A DNA stretch of 64,000 nucleotides from Pseudomonas bijieensis (lineage in GTDB: Bacteria; Pseudomonadota; Gammaproteobacteria; Pseudomonadales; Pseudomonadaceae). The notes below the pieces were generated by a model. The model ran no database searches. It was not told the origin of the DNA and was given only the letters and a program-made list of their open reading frames with translations. Position 1 is the first letter of the stretch; every line of letters begins with the position of its first letter. The position numbers were made by a program, and so were the translations under genes. This document shows positions 33,952 to 43,950 of this stretch, piece after piece. The DNA lies in the NCBI RefSeq assembly GCF_013347965.1, contig NZ_CP048810.1, forward strand, positions 3,038,001 through 3,102,000. Direction: 5' to 3'.

Positions 33952-35106
33952 TCAATGTCGCGACAGGGTGTTGGCTTCGATATACGCGAAGTTGATGTCC
34001 TCGCCCAACCCGGGCCGATCGGACAGGTGCACAAAACCGTCGGCGTCCATGGGGTCGACGATGCTGTTGAGGTGCGCCGGGACTTCTTCGTAGTCGAGGA
34101 ACGGGTGCAGCAGGCCACGCTCGTACCAACGACAGTTGCTGATGGCGCCAACTACCGCCAGGTTCGCCGCGCCATTGCCGTGGACTTCGCAATCCATGCC
34201 GAACGACTCGGCCAAGTGCGCCACCTTCAGGCACGGCCCGATCCCCCCGACCCCGGCCACGCCGGCGCGCAGGATGTCACAGGACTTCTGGGTCACCCAA
34301 CTGGCGCGGCTGTGGAACTTGCCGGCGATACTTTCCGGGCCCAGCACCGGGATGTCCAGGTTGGCCGCCAACCACGCATAGGACTCTGCCGAGTCCTCCA
34401 TCATCGGTTCTTCAAACCAGGCGAAATTCAGTTCCTGTAGCGCCTTGCCGATGGTCAGCGCATCCATGCGGCTGTACCAGTGGTAGCCGTCGAGCATCAA
34501 CGCGATGCTGGGACCGACCGCCTCACGCACGGCGGCGCAGGCCTGGATGTCCATTTGTGGATTCGGCGCGAAGGAAATCGGCGGCATCCAGGTGTGCAAC
34601 TTGATGGCCTTGTAGCCGCGCTGGACCAGTTTCTCGGCGAACTGGCCGTACTCGTCCGGCGTCGACAACCCACCCGGCAAATCGTCGCCGCACATCGTCG
34701 AGCCGTATGCCGGGACCTTGTCGCGATAGCCGCCAATCAACTTGTGCACCGGCAACTTGAGCTTACGCCCGGCCAAGTCCCACAACGCCTGCTCCACCAG
34801 CGCCAGCGCCCGGTCGGTGAACTGCCCGGCACTGCCGCGCTGCCAGTGCGCCAGGTCTTGCCAGATGCTTTCGCGGTCCATCGGGTCGCGACCGACCAGC
34901 ACTTTGCGCACGAAGGATTCGATGATGTGCGGACGAATCAACTCCGGCGGACCAAAGGCATAACCCTCGGAGCCATCGTCACAACCGATTCGCAGCAAGG
35001 CCATCTTGATCATGACCTCATCGCCCGGATGGGCGTGACCGGCGCTGTCCTGGGCGCGGCGCGAAGGGGTGGAAAAGACTTCGACGTGAACGCCTGTGAT
35101 TCTCAT
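33952..35106 (-). CDS. Mandelate racemase/muconate lactonizing-type enolase-superfamily enzyme
   Basis: 384 residues, capping domain (1-125) plus beta/alpha barrel. Metal ligands appear as Asp in 'LMLDGYHWY', Glu in 'FEEPM' and Glu in 'LGPESI'; the His/Asp dyad is represented by Asp in 'CDILRAG' and His in 'CEVHGNG'. The second barrel strand carries KLHTW, i.e. K-x-H instead of the usual K-x-K, so the specificity is unusual. Family members dehydrate or cycloisomerise sugar acids. First gene of the seven-gene transport operon; a dyad operator lies 30 bases upstream. Confidence 0.88.
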   Translation of the reverse strand: MRITGVHVEVFSTPSRRAQDSAGHAHPGDEVMIKMALLRIGCDDGSEGYAFGPPELIRPHIIESFVRKVLVGRDPMDRESIWQDLAHWQRGSAGQFTDRALALVEQALWDLAGRKLKLPVHKLIGGYRDKVPAYGSTMCGDDLPGGLSTPDEYGQFAEKLVQRGYKAIKLHTWMPPISFAPNPQMDIQACAAVREAVGPSIALMLDGYHWYSRMDALTIGKALQELNFAWFEEPMMEDSAESYAWLAANLDIPVLGPESIAGKFHSRASWVTQKSCDILRAGVAGVGGIGPCLKVAHLAESFGMDCEVHGNGAANLAVVGAISNCRWYERGLLHPFLDYEEVPAHLNSIVDPMDADGFVHLSDRPGLGEDINFAYIEANTLSRH

Positions 35107-35135
35107 AGAGGGAGCACCCTGTTGTTATTGTTTAT

Positions 35136-35153
35136 TTGTATGTCGTCATACAA
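35136..35153. promoter_or_regulatory. Dyad operator candidate upstream of enolase-superfamily operon
   Basis: TTGTATG-TCGT-CATACAA, a perfect 7-base dyad, 30 bases before the ATG of the enzyme gene. The core ATGTCGTCATAC recurs at 35269-35280. The symmetry and the GT..AC-type half sites suit FadR-type GntR proteins, two of which are encoded at 26.1-27.7 kb. Confidence 0.55.
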
Positions 35154-35268
35154 CGTGACGGATTATTCTGACGTTTCACGTAGGCTGTCAACACACAAAC
35201 TCAATAAAATTACGGACAGAAGCGATTCCACACGCAAATGAGGTTATTTTTCTTGAAGTGAATCTAGA

Positions 35269-35280
35269 ATGTCGTCATAC
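35269..35280. promoter_or_regulatory. Second copy of the ATGTCGTCATAC box
   Basis: Same 12-base core as at 35139-35150 but with imperfect outer bases. It lies in the region shared by the enzyme operon and the TRAP binding protein gene on the plus strand (start 35564), so it may link both to one regulator. The rest of 35107-35563 holds a paired REP element and no gene. Confidence 0.4.
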
Positions 35281-35341
35281 CACAAAGCAAAAATGATACG
35301 ACTCTTCGCGGGAGGGCCGCGACGACTGGAAGACGGGAAAC

Positions 35342-35432
35342 CTGTGGGAGCGAGCCGGCTCGCGATAGCGGTCTGTCTGGGTCGGTGATGTTGGATGTGC
35401 AGCCGTCATCGCGAGCAAGCTCGCTCCCACAG
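35342..35432. repeat. Paired REP element
   Basis: Inverted arms CTGTGGGAGCGAGCCGGCTC and GAGCAAGCTCGCTCCCACAG, between the divergent enzyme operon and TRAP gene. Confidence 0.8.
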
Positions 35433-35488
35433 AGGGCGGCAGCGGGCACTGGATCTGTGAATCGTTCGTCGGGTGATTTTTCCCCTAG

Positions 35489-36559
<1,071 letters not shown>

Positions 36560-36583
36560 TGTAACAAGGCCCAGTACGGTCCC

Positions 36584-36705
36584 GTGGCGAGGGGAGCTTG
36601 CTCCCGCTGGGCTGCGCAGCAGCCCCAACACCTTACTTGACACACCGCGACCTCAGGTTTTGGGGGCTCTTCGCACCCCAGCGGGAGCAAGCTCCCTCGC
36701 CACAA
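36584..36705. repeat. REP element of the second class
   Basis: TGGCGAGGGGAGCTTGCTCCC and its inverted partner GGGAGCAAGCTCCCTCGCCA at the far end, with inner arms GGGCTGCGCAGCAGCCCC and GGGGGCTCTTCGCACCCC. Confidence 0.8.
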
Positions 36706-36797
36706 AAGTAGGGTTGCCACGATGCCTCCCCATCCCAGCAACCCGGCACATTGCGCTATGATCCCCGCCTCGCCCTGAACAGAGCTTTTTCCCGCGA

Positions 36798-38703
36798 ATG
36801 TTGCCGTCCACTCCCGACACCATCCCCCTGCCCCCCCGTCCTGATCGGCCCGCTGTTACGGCGGCTGGAGCCTGCGCGCCTGGTGATGTGGCTGGTGGGG
36901 ACGCAAGCGTTGGCGTTGACGCTACGCATTGACGGTGTCGGCGACCTGGCACTGGATGCGTCGCGCTGCACCGTGGTGCCGGTGGGGCAGCGGGCGTTTG
37001 TGCACTTGATCGATGTGATGCTCGACACTCCCCTGCCCCAGGACGTGGCGATTGACTACGACCTGCTGGTGGACGGCGCCCCCATCGCCGAGTGGGCACC
37101 ACATCTGTTGTATGACGGCGCACAATGCCCGAACTTCATGTTGCACTCGCGCATCGAGCAATTGGTCCACGGCTCCTGCCGCAAACCCCACTACCCGGCC
37201 AACGACGGCCTGCTTTGCGTCGACCGGCTGTTGGCGAAAGCCCCGGCACAACGCCCGGCCCTGCTGATGATGAGCGGCGACCAAGTCTATGCCGACGACG
37301 TCGCCGGGCCCATGCTGCGGGCGATCCATGGGCTGATCGAGCGCTTGGGGCTGTTCGAGGAATGCCTTGAGGGTGCCGTGGTGCAAGACAGCGCCAAGCT
37401 CTATCGACACCCGGCCAGTTATTACCATCGCGCCGATCTGTTACCGGCACTGGAAAGCAACGAAACCCTGCGCGAGCGATTTTTCGGTGGGGCACGCAAG
37501 CCGATTTTCACCAGCAGCAGCGCCGACAATCATCTGGTGACCTTCGCCGAGGTCATGGCGATGTACCTGCTGGTGTGGTCGCCGGTGCCCTGGACGCTGA
37601 TCGCTGTGCAGCCGCCCGAGTTGACCGTCGAGCGGCGCCAGCGCTACGACCTGGAACAGCAACGCATCGATGCGTTCAAGACCGGGCTGGGCGGCGTGGC
37701 GCGAGTGTTTGCACACTTGTCGTGCCTGATGATTTTCGATGACCATGACATTACCGATGACTGGAACCTGTCCGCACAGTGGGAGGAAACGGCCTACGGT
37801 CATCCGTTCTCCAAGCGCATCATCGGCAACGCCTTGATCGCCTACATGCTCTGCCAGGGCTGGGGCAACAACCCCGATGCCTTTGCGGACGTGCTCGCGC
37901 AAACCCTGGCCCTGAGCGACACCGCCCGGGACCACTACCTCGACAGCGAACCCCAGGACAAACTGATCAACACCCTGCTGGGGTTCCAGCGCTGGCATTA
38001 CGTGTTGCCAAGCACCCCGGCCCTGGTGGTGCTCGACACTCGTACCCGCCGCTGGCGCAGCGAGAACAACCTCAAGCAGCCTTCCGGCCTGTTGGATTGG
38101 GAGGCCTTGAGCGAGTTGCAGCAGGAGTTGTTGGACCATCCGTCAGCGATCATCGTCTCACCGGCACCGATCTTCGGCGTGAAGCTGATCGAAACCGTGC
38201 AGCGGGCGTTCAGTTGGTGCGGTTATCCGCTGTTGGTGGATGCGGAAAACTGGATGGCCCATCGCGGCGCGGCCCAGGTGATCCTGAACATTTTCCGCCA
38301 TTCGCGTACCCCCGGTAATTACGTGGTGCTGTCAGGGGACGTGCATTATTCCTTTGTCTACGAAGTGTTGATCCCACACCGCAAGGGCGGTCCGCGTATC
38401 TGGCAGATCACCAGCAGCGGCATCAAGAATGAATTCCCGCCCGTGCTGCTGGAATGGTTCGATCGCCTGAACCGCTGGCTCTACTCGCCGCGTTCGCCCC
38501 TGAACTGGTTCACCAAGCGCCGGAGCATGCGCATCGTCCCCCACACCCCGGAACACGCCGAAGCGGGCGAACGGTTGTGGAACAGCGCCGGTATTGGCCA
38601 AGTGTTTTTCAATGACCAGGGCCAGCCCGCGCAAATCTACCAGCACAATGCCAACGGCCAGCCACCGACGCGAATGTTGCCACCGAAACCACCGCAACCC
38701 TGA
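36798..38703 (+). pseudogene. PhoD-like metallophosphatase, with apparent frameshift near the start
   Basis: The main frame encodes a roughly 620-residue alkaline phosphatase D-type enzyme: 'SGDQVYADD', 'MIFDDHDITDDWN' and 'LSGDVHYSF' are the metal-binding blocks. The only convincing start, ATG at 36798 (MLPSTPDTIPLPP), is one frame off; removing one C from the C7 tract at 36831-36837 joins it to 'VLIGPLLRRLEPARL'. Without that, translation would need a poor TTG at 36751 or an internal Met. It is either a real mutation, a phase-variable tract, or a base-calling error. The rest of the gene is intact. Substrate unknown. Confidence 0.75.
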
Positions 38704-38718
38704 AGAACACTCGGACAA

Positions 38719-38810
38719 CTGTGGGAGCGAGCCTGCTCGCGATGACGGCGGCACAGCCGACATCATCAGTAACTGACCCACCGCCATCGCGAGCAGGCTC
38801 GCTCCCACAG
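38719..38810. repeat. Paired REP element
   Basis: Inverted arms CTGTGGGAGCGAGCCTGCTC and GAGCAGGCTCGCTCCCACAG between the convergent phosphatase and ogt genes. Confidence 0.8.
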
Positions 38811-38834
38811 GGGATTGGGGGGAGTGTCCAAAAC

Positions 38835-39336
38835 TCAGAACGCCAATTGCAGGGACTGCTGGCCTTCCAGGCTCAGGAGGAACTGTTTGGCCGCCAGGCC
38901 GCCAGCAAAGCCGGTGAGGCTGCCGGAGCTGCCGATGACCCGGTGGCAAGGGGCGATGATCGAGATGGGGTTGCGGCCATTGGCGGCGCCGACGGCCCGA
39001 ACCGCCGTCGGTTGGCCGATCTGGATGGCGATGTCGCGGTAGCTGCGGGTTTCTCCGAAGGGGATGGACAACAGGGCCTGCCAGACCCGGATCAGGAAAT
39101 CAGTGCCCGCGAAGTCCAGCTCCAGCTCGAAACGACGGCGCTGGCCGGCGAAGTATTCGAGCAACTGACGCTCGGTTTCCTTGAGGACCGGATGCTGAAT
39201 GTCCTCCTCCAACGGCCCGAGGCGCACCCGATTGAGCCGCTCGTTTTCCCACAGGATGGCCGCCAGTCTTGTCTCCCGGGCGACGAGGATCAGTTGGCCG
39301 ACGGGGGGATGGGATGGTTTTGTACAGAGGCAACAT
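38835..39336 (-). pseudogene. ogt: Methylated-DNA-protein cysteine methyltransferase, with apparent frameshift
   Basis: The C-terminal 130 residues are intact, with the active-site IAPCHRVIG and 'GFAGGLAAKQFLL'. The N terminus lies in another frame: ATG at 39336 opens MLPLYKTIPSP, and dropping one base of the C6 tract (G6 on the plus strand, 39303-39308) restores 'VGQLILVARETRLAAILWEN' joined to the main frame, giving the usual length of about 166 residues. Product: repair of O6-alkylguanine and O4-alkylthymine. The same +1 C change is seen in the phosphatase gene 2.5 kb away. Confidence 0.8.
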
Positions 39337-39360
39337 CGGGGGATTCCTTATCAAAGCCTT

Positions 39361-39482
39361 TGTGGCGAGGGAGCTTGCTCCCGCTGGGTTGCGAAGCGAC
39401 CCTAAACTTGGCACCGCGGTGTGTCAGATTATCAGTTGGGGCTGCTTCGCAGCCCAGCGGGAGCAAGCTCCCCTCGCCACAG
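39361..39482. repeat. REP element of the second class
   Basis: Outer arms TGTGGCGAGGGAGCTTGCTC and GAGCAAGCTCCCCTCGCCAC; inner arms around GGGTTGCGAAGC and GGGGCTGCTTCGCAGCCC. It lies downstream of the LuxR-type regulator and upstream of ogt. Confidence 0.8.
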
Positions 39483-39499
39483 GGTTCTCACCGGCCCCG

Positions 39500-42235
39500 T
39501 CAGCTCAACAACCCCAACGCCTTCGCCCGCGCCACCGCTTGGGTGCGGCGCTCCACGCCGAGCTTGCTGTTGATGTGGCTGGCGTGGGTCTTGACCGTGT
39601 GCAGCGAGATGAACAATTGCTCGCTGATCTCCTGGTTCGAACAGCCTTGGGCAATCAGTTGCAACACCGCCCGCTCGCGACTGCTGAGGGTTTCCACGGG
39701 CGCCGTCGGGTCGGCAGGCTGGGCCGCCGTCGAGGGAAGGCGTTCGAGCAGATGATCGCGCAAGGAACTGGGTGGTGCGTGCAGCAGTTGTTCGCGCAAC
39801 CATTCACGGTGCTCGCCGAACAACCATTCGAAAGGCTGCAACACGCCGCCGCTGGCGGCTTCGAAAGCCTGGGCCAGGGTCCGTCGGGCTTCGGGTTCGC
39901 GCCCGATACTCAGCAGCAAGGCGACTTTCTGGTTGAGGGCCATCACGCTGAGCATCTGCCGGCCGGTTTGTTGACCGTGTTCAAGCAAGGCATCGAGCCG
40001 TCCTTGGGCGAGCATCGGTTGACCCCGGATGGACTCCAGCACCGCCTGCTGCAGTTCCACATGCAAGGGCAGTTGCGGGTGGAATTCCGGTGGCGCGGCA
40101 GCCCGCTCGCCCGTGTAGGTCTGGCCCAGACGGGCCAGCCAGGCGTCCGCCAGGTCGGTGCGCCCCTGGGCCAGCCAGAGTTCGCATTTGACCAGGGTGA
40201 TCATCGCCAGATAGTAGATCGGCGGAACGTCCCAGATGTGCATCAGGCGCTCGGCCTCAGCCAGTTCGGCGAAGGCACGGGCGAACTCGCCACGGTAGCC
40301 CTCGATGCGCGCAATCACGCAATGACCGATCAGCACGCTGATGTCGCGGCAGGCGCGGGCTTCGGTGAGGCCCGCCTGCAACCGCGCAAGGCCGGCCTGG
40401 GGTTGCATGCGCAAGGTCAGCAGGAAACCTTCGTACATGATCAACCGCGCCCGCACCGCATAGAGCCGCTGGGGCGACAGCGCGTGCAAACGTTGCAGGC
40501 CCTGGTGCACTTCATCCAGCGCCCGCAGGATCTCTCCCCGCGCTTGCAAGACCCGGGCACGATCGTAATGGGCCAGGGCCTCGAACAGTGGGTTGCCGAC
40601 CCGCTGCGCCAGCTCCAGGGAGTCACGGTTCAGGTTCCGCGCACGCCACAGGTCGCCGTCGGCAATCGCCAGGTTCGACAGCGTGGACAGGCACATCAGG
40701 CGCTGGCCGTAGCGTTTATGGGGCAGGCTCTCCAGGGCTTCGCTGCAATAACGCACGGTGGCCTCGCGATCCCCGCGGCCACGGGCGACGATCCCACTCA
40801 GGGCCAGCCATTGGGCGAGCATGGATTTTTGCGCGGTGGCCGAGGGGGCCGGCAGGAAACGACTCAAGTGCGCCGCCAGCTCTTCGGCCGCGTCCAGTTG
40901 GCAGGCCAGGCCCAACGCCCAGCTATAGAGCACGATCAGCCGCGGGGTGCTGATGAGCAGGCTGTCGGGCAAGTCCATTTTCCAGCGCAGCAACATGCCG
41001 ACGTTCTGTTCGGCCAGCAGTTGCTCCTCCGAGAGGTTCTGCACCAGGTTCGCCGCCACGTCCAGGTGCCCGGCCCGCAGGGCCTGTTCCACGGCTTCGT
41101 CGATCAGGCCCTGGGCGTTGAACCAGCGACAGGCCCGCAGATGCAGGGTCGCGGCCGGCACCATGGCCGGCGCACTGGGACGACTGCGCAGAAGGTCGGA
41201 AAACAGGTGGTGGTAACGGTACCAATGACCGTGCTCGTCCAGCGGCACCAGGAACACCTGGTGGGCCGCCAGGTAACGCAGGATTTCGGCGCTGTCATGG
41301 GCCTCGCGCACCGCGTCACACAGTTCGCTGCAAAAGCGTTCCTGGGGGGCCGTGTCGTAGAGAAACGCCTGGACCTCGGTGGGCAGGCAGTCGATAACCT
41401 CTTCGAGCAGGTAATCGCGAATCAGCCCTTCACCACCGTGCAGGGCCTGGGGCAGCAAACCTTCGGTCCCGGCTTCGGAAGCGGCGAGCAGCCAGAAACG
41501 CAGCCCGGCCACCCAACCTTCGCTACGCTGGATGAGGTTTTCCAGCGCCTCACCGCGCAACGAACTGCTGTGATGCTGGAGCAGGGTCAGGGCTTCGTCA
41601 TGAGTCAGGCGCAGGTCTTGCTCATTGAGTTCGAGCAGTTGCCGGGACAGGCGCAGGCGCGCCAAATGCCAGTCCGGGCGCTGACGGCTGGTGACGAGCA
41701 CCAGCAGACCGTCGGGCAGGTGATTGAGGAAAAACTGTAGGCAGCGATCCAGCACCTGGCTTTGCGCCAGATGGTAGTCGTCGAGGACCAACAGCAAGGG
41801 TTCGCGGGGCGATAAATGCGTGGACAGTTCGTCCAGCAGACCGTCGAGCCATTCTTCGAAGGCGAACGGTTGATGGCGCTGGCGCATTTTCAGCAGCCCC
41901 AGTGCCCGACCGCCCAGTTGCGGGAAAAACGCCTGGAGCCCTTCGAGTAGCCGTTCCAGGAACCGCCCGGGGTCGTTGTCCCGGGCGCTGAGCCCCAGCC
42001 AGAGGCTCTGCCAATGGGCCGGCAGGCCCTGGCAGAACTCCACCGCCAGGGAGCTTTTACCGAACCCCGCCGGGGCACTGACCAACAGTAACCGCCCGCC
42101 GAGCCCTGCGCTCAAACGCTCGCACAACCGCGGCCGCACAACGTGACCGTCGGGCAAGGGCGGGCGGTAGAAGCGCCCGTCCTGTACCGCGATGGCTGCG
42201 CGGGCAGAATCCGGAAGTGAAGACAAATCAGTCAT
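39500..42235 (-). CDS. MalT-type LuxR transcriptional regulator
   Basis: 911 residues from MTDLSSLPDSARAAIA. N-terminal STAND ATPase (Walker A SAPAGFGKSS near 55; 'LLLVLDDYH' near 150), a long helical TPR-like middle (about 400-800), and a C-terminal LuxR helix-turn-helix ('LSSRERAVLQLIAQGCSNQEISEQL', 'HTVKTHASHINSKL'). MalT-type proteins activate transcription on binding an inducer and ATP. The neighbouring DUF1329, DUF1302 and acyl-CoA ligase genes are the likely targets, as in the PA3921-PA3924 region of P. aeruginosa as I remember it. Confidence 0.9.
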   Translation of the reverse strand: MTDLSSLPDSARAAIAVQDGRFYRPPLPDGHVVRPRLCERLSAGLGGRLLLVSAPAGFGKSSLAVEFCQGLPAHWQSLWLGLSARDNDPGRFLERLLEGLQAFFPQLGGRALGLLKMRQRHQPFAFEEWLDGLLDELSTHLSPREPLLLVLDDYHLAQSQVLDRCLQFFLNHLPDGLLVLVTSRQRPDWHLARLRLSRQLLELNEQDLRLTHDEALTLLQHHSSSLRGEALENLIQRSEGWVAGLRFWLLAASEAGTEGLLPQALHGGEGLIRDYLLEEVIDCLPTEVQAFLYDTAPQERFCSELCDAVREAHDSAEILRYLAAHQVFLVPLDEHGHWYRYHHLFSDLLRSRPSAPAMVPAATLHLRACRWFNAQGLIDEAVEQALRAGHLDVAANLVQNLSEEQLLAEQNVGMLLRWKMDLPDSLLISTPRLIVLYSWALGLACQLDAAEELAAHLSRFLPAPSATAQKSMLAQWLALSGIVARGRGDREATVRYCSEALESLPHKRYGQRLMCLSTLSNLAIADGDLWRARNLNRDSLELAQRVGNPLFEALAHYDRARVLQARGEILRALDEVHQGLQRLHALSPQRLYAVRARLIMYEGFLLTLRMQPQAGLARLQAGLTEARACRDISVLIGHCVIARIEGYRGEFARAFAELAEAERLMHIWDVPPIYYLAMITLVKCELWLAQGRTDLADAWLARLGQTYTGERAAAPPEFHPQLPLHVELQQAVLESIRGQPMLAQGRLDALLEHGQQTGRQMLSVMALNQKVALLLSIGREPEARRTLAQAFEAASGGVLQPFEWLFGEHREWLREQLLHAPPSSLRDHLLERLPSTAAQPADPTAPVETLSSRERAVLQLIAQGCSNQEISEQLFISLHTVKTHASHINSKLGVERRTQAVARAKALGLLS

Positions 42236-42381
42236 GGCCGGCTCTTGTTGAAATGCGGGTGGCGGCGTTGCAGATGTCCGCAGACTAGCGGTAAACGAGG
42301 ACGTATTGAAGGGAGTGCTACAAATGGCTACAAAAAGACTACAAGCCGATTGACTTGAAAAATTCAGGCAGCCACCGCTCT

Positions 42382-42477
42382 TGTGGCGAGGGAGCTTGCT
42401 CCCGCTGGGTGGCGAAGCCGCCACAAAAAAGCGATGAGCGCTTCGCACTCAAGCGGGAGCAAGCTCCCTCGCCACAG
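42382..42477. repeat. REP element of the second class
   Basis: Outer arms TGTGGCGAGGGAGCTTGCTC and GAGCAAGCTCCCTCGCCACA; between the MalT-type gene and the DUF1329 terminator. Confidence 0.8.
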
Positions 42478-42504
42478 GTTTTGTGTTGACTGATCGAGCA
42501 AAAA

Positions 42505-42529
42505 AACGCCCCGAACCAGTCGGGGCGTT
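42505..42529 (-). terminator. Intrinsic terminator of the DUF1302-DUF1329 transcript
   Basis: Perfect arms AACGCCCCGA and TCGGGGCGTT with a 5-base loop; on the minus strand the stem runs into seven T. It lies 30 bases after the DUF1329 stop codon. Confidence 0.9.
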
Positions 42530-42560
42530 GTTTCGAGGATGCGGCCTCGGGTGCAGCGGT

Positions 42561-43925
42561 TTAGCGGATGCCGTCCTGGCGCAATGCGTTCGGAGTGAAG
42601 TCGGCAGTGGTAGCGGTGAAGCCGAAGTCGTAGGCCGATTTCTCTTCGTTCTTCATGCCCAGTGCCAGGTAGCGGCCGGACTGCAGGTCGTAGAGGGTTT
42701 CCAGGGCGTACCACGGCACTTGCTTGTCGTAGTAGTTCTCGGCATGGGCCTCGGCCACGCGCCACAGTTGGCCACGGCCGTCGTAGTGGTCGATCACCGC
42801 GGCTTGCCAGGTGTCTTCGTCGATGTAGAAGTCACGCTTGGCGTAGATGTGGCGCTGGCCTTCCTTCAGGGTCGCGGTCACATGCCAGACACGACGCAGC
42901 TCGTAGCGGGTCAGGTCCTGGTTGATGTGGCCGGCCTTGATGATGTCGGCGTACTTGAGTTGTGGCGAATCGATCCTGTAGCTGTTGGCAGCGATGTACA
43001 GCTCTTTCTTGCCTTCCAGCTTCCAGTCGTAGCGGTCTGGCGCACCGTTGTACATGTCCAGGTTGTCGGAGGTACGCAGGCCGTCGGCCGCCGTGCCCGG
43101 GCCGTCATAGGACACTTGCGGGGCACGGCGCACACGGCGCTGGCCAGCGTTGTAGACCCACGCCGAACGCGGCTCCTTCACTTGGTCGAGGGTTTCGTGC
43201 ACCAGCAGCACGCCACCGGCCAGGCGTGCCGGTGCGGTCACTTGTTGCTTGAAGTAGAACAGGATGTTGCCAGGGTTGGCCGGATCGAAATCCTTCATCT
43301 TGTCGCGGAACACGAATTGGTCGCGGAAGTACACCAGGCTGTACGAACCGTTGGGCTGCGGGGTGGCCTGGGTGACCAGGCGTGTCACGCTGCCGCCACG
43401 ATAGCGGGTGATGTGGTTCCAGATGACTTCCACGCCACTCTGGGGAATCGGGAACGGCACGGCCGTCTCGAAGTTTTCCAGGCCGTTGCCGCCGGACACC
43501 AGCTTGGTGTTGACCGCGTTTTTCTTGATGGAGGCGAACACCTCGTCCGGCACGGTGGCGCCGCGATGGGTCGGGTAGACCGGCATCTTGAAGGTTTCCG
43601 GGTAGCGCTTGAACATCGCGTACTGGCCCGGGGCGAGTTTGGCCTTGTACTGCTCGACGTTCTGCGCCGTGATGGTGAACAGCGGTTTTTCCGTCGGGAA
43701 TGGATCGGCGAGGAAGCCCTTGCTGTCCACGGCACCGGCATTCTTGGCCATGGGTTTCCAGGCCGAGATCGAGCCGTCGGCATTGCCGGCCATCTCGGCG
43801 CCCATCGGCGTCAGGCTCTTGCCCAGTTTGTCGGCCTCGGCGGCGGGTACTGCCGCCATGACGCTGGCGGCCAGCAGGGATAGCCCCAGAACACCGACCT
43901 GCAACAGATTCTTTGTTATTTTCAT
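42561..43925 (-). CDS. DUF1329 outer-membrane-associated protein
   Basis: 454 residues: signal peptide (cleavage near ASVMAAVPAAEA), then the LolB-like DUF1329 fold ('AEKLGKSLTPMGAEMAGNADG'-type opening, 'VRRAPQVSYDGPGTAADGLRT', 'ETLYDLQSGRYLALGM'). The family is exported and found with DUF1302 barrels and acyl- or steroid-metabolism genes; the exact role is unsettled. It follows the DUF1302 gene by 25 bases and ends at a strong terminator. Confidence 0.9.
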   Translation of the reverse strand: MKITKNLLQVGVLGLSLLAASVMAAVPAAEADKLGKSLTPMGAEMAGNADGSISAWKPMAKNAGAVDSKGFLADPFPTEKPLFTITAQNVEQYKAKLAPGQYAMFKRYPETFKMPVYPTHRGATVPDEVFASIKKNAVNTKLVSGGNGLENFETAVPFPIPQSGVEVIWNHITRYRGGSVTRLVTQATPQPNGSYSLVYFRDQFVFRDKMKDFDPANPGNILFYFKQQVTAPARLAGGVLLVHETLDQVKEPRSAWVYNAGQRRVRRAPQVSYDGPGTAADGLRTSDNLDMYNGAPDRYDWKLEGKKELYIAANSYRIDSPQLKYADIIKAGHINQDLTRYELRRVWHVTATLKEGQRHIYAKRDFYIDEDTWQAAVIDHYDGRGQLWRVAEAHAENYYDKQVPWYALETLYDLQSGRYLALGMKNEEKSAYDFGFTATTADFTPNALRQDGIR

Positions 43926-43950
43926 AGTGTGTCGTCCTGAAATTCGGTGC

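Noticed and set aside
39269..41740. Very long open frame on the plus strand opposite the MalT-type regulator gene
   Set aside because: GC-rich third positions of the real gene keep the antisense frame open; the translation lacks domain patterns and includes translated REP sequence at its start.
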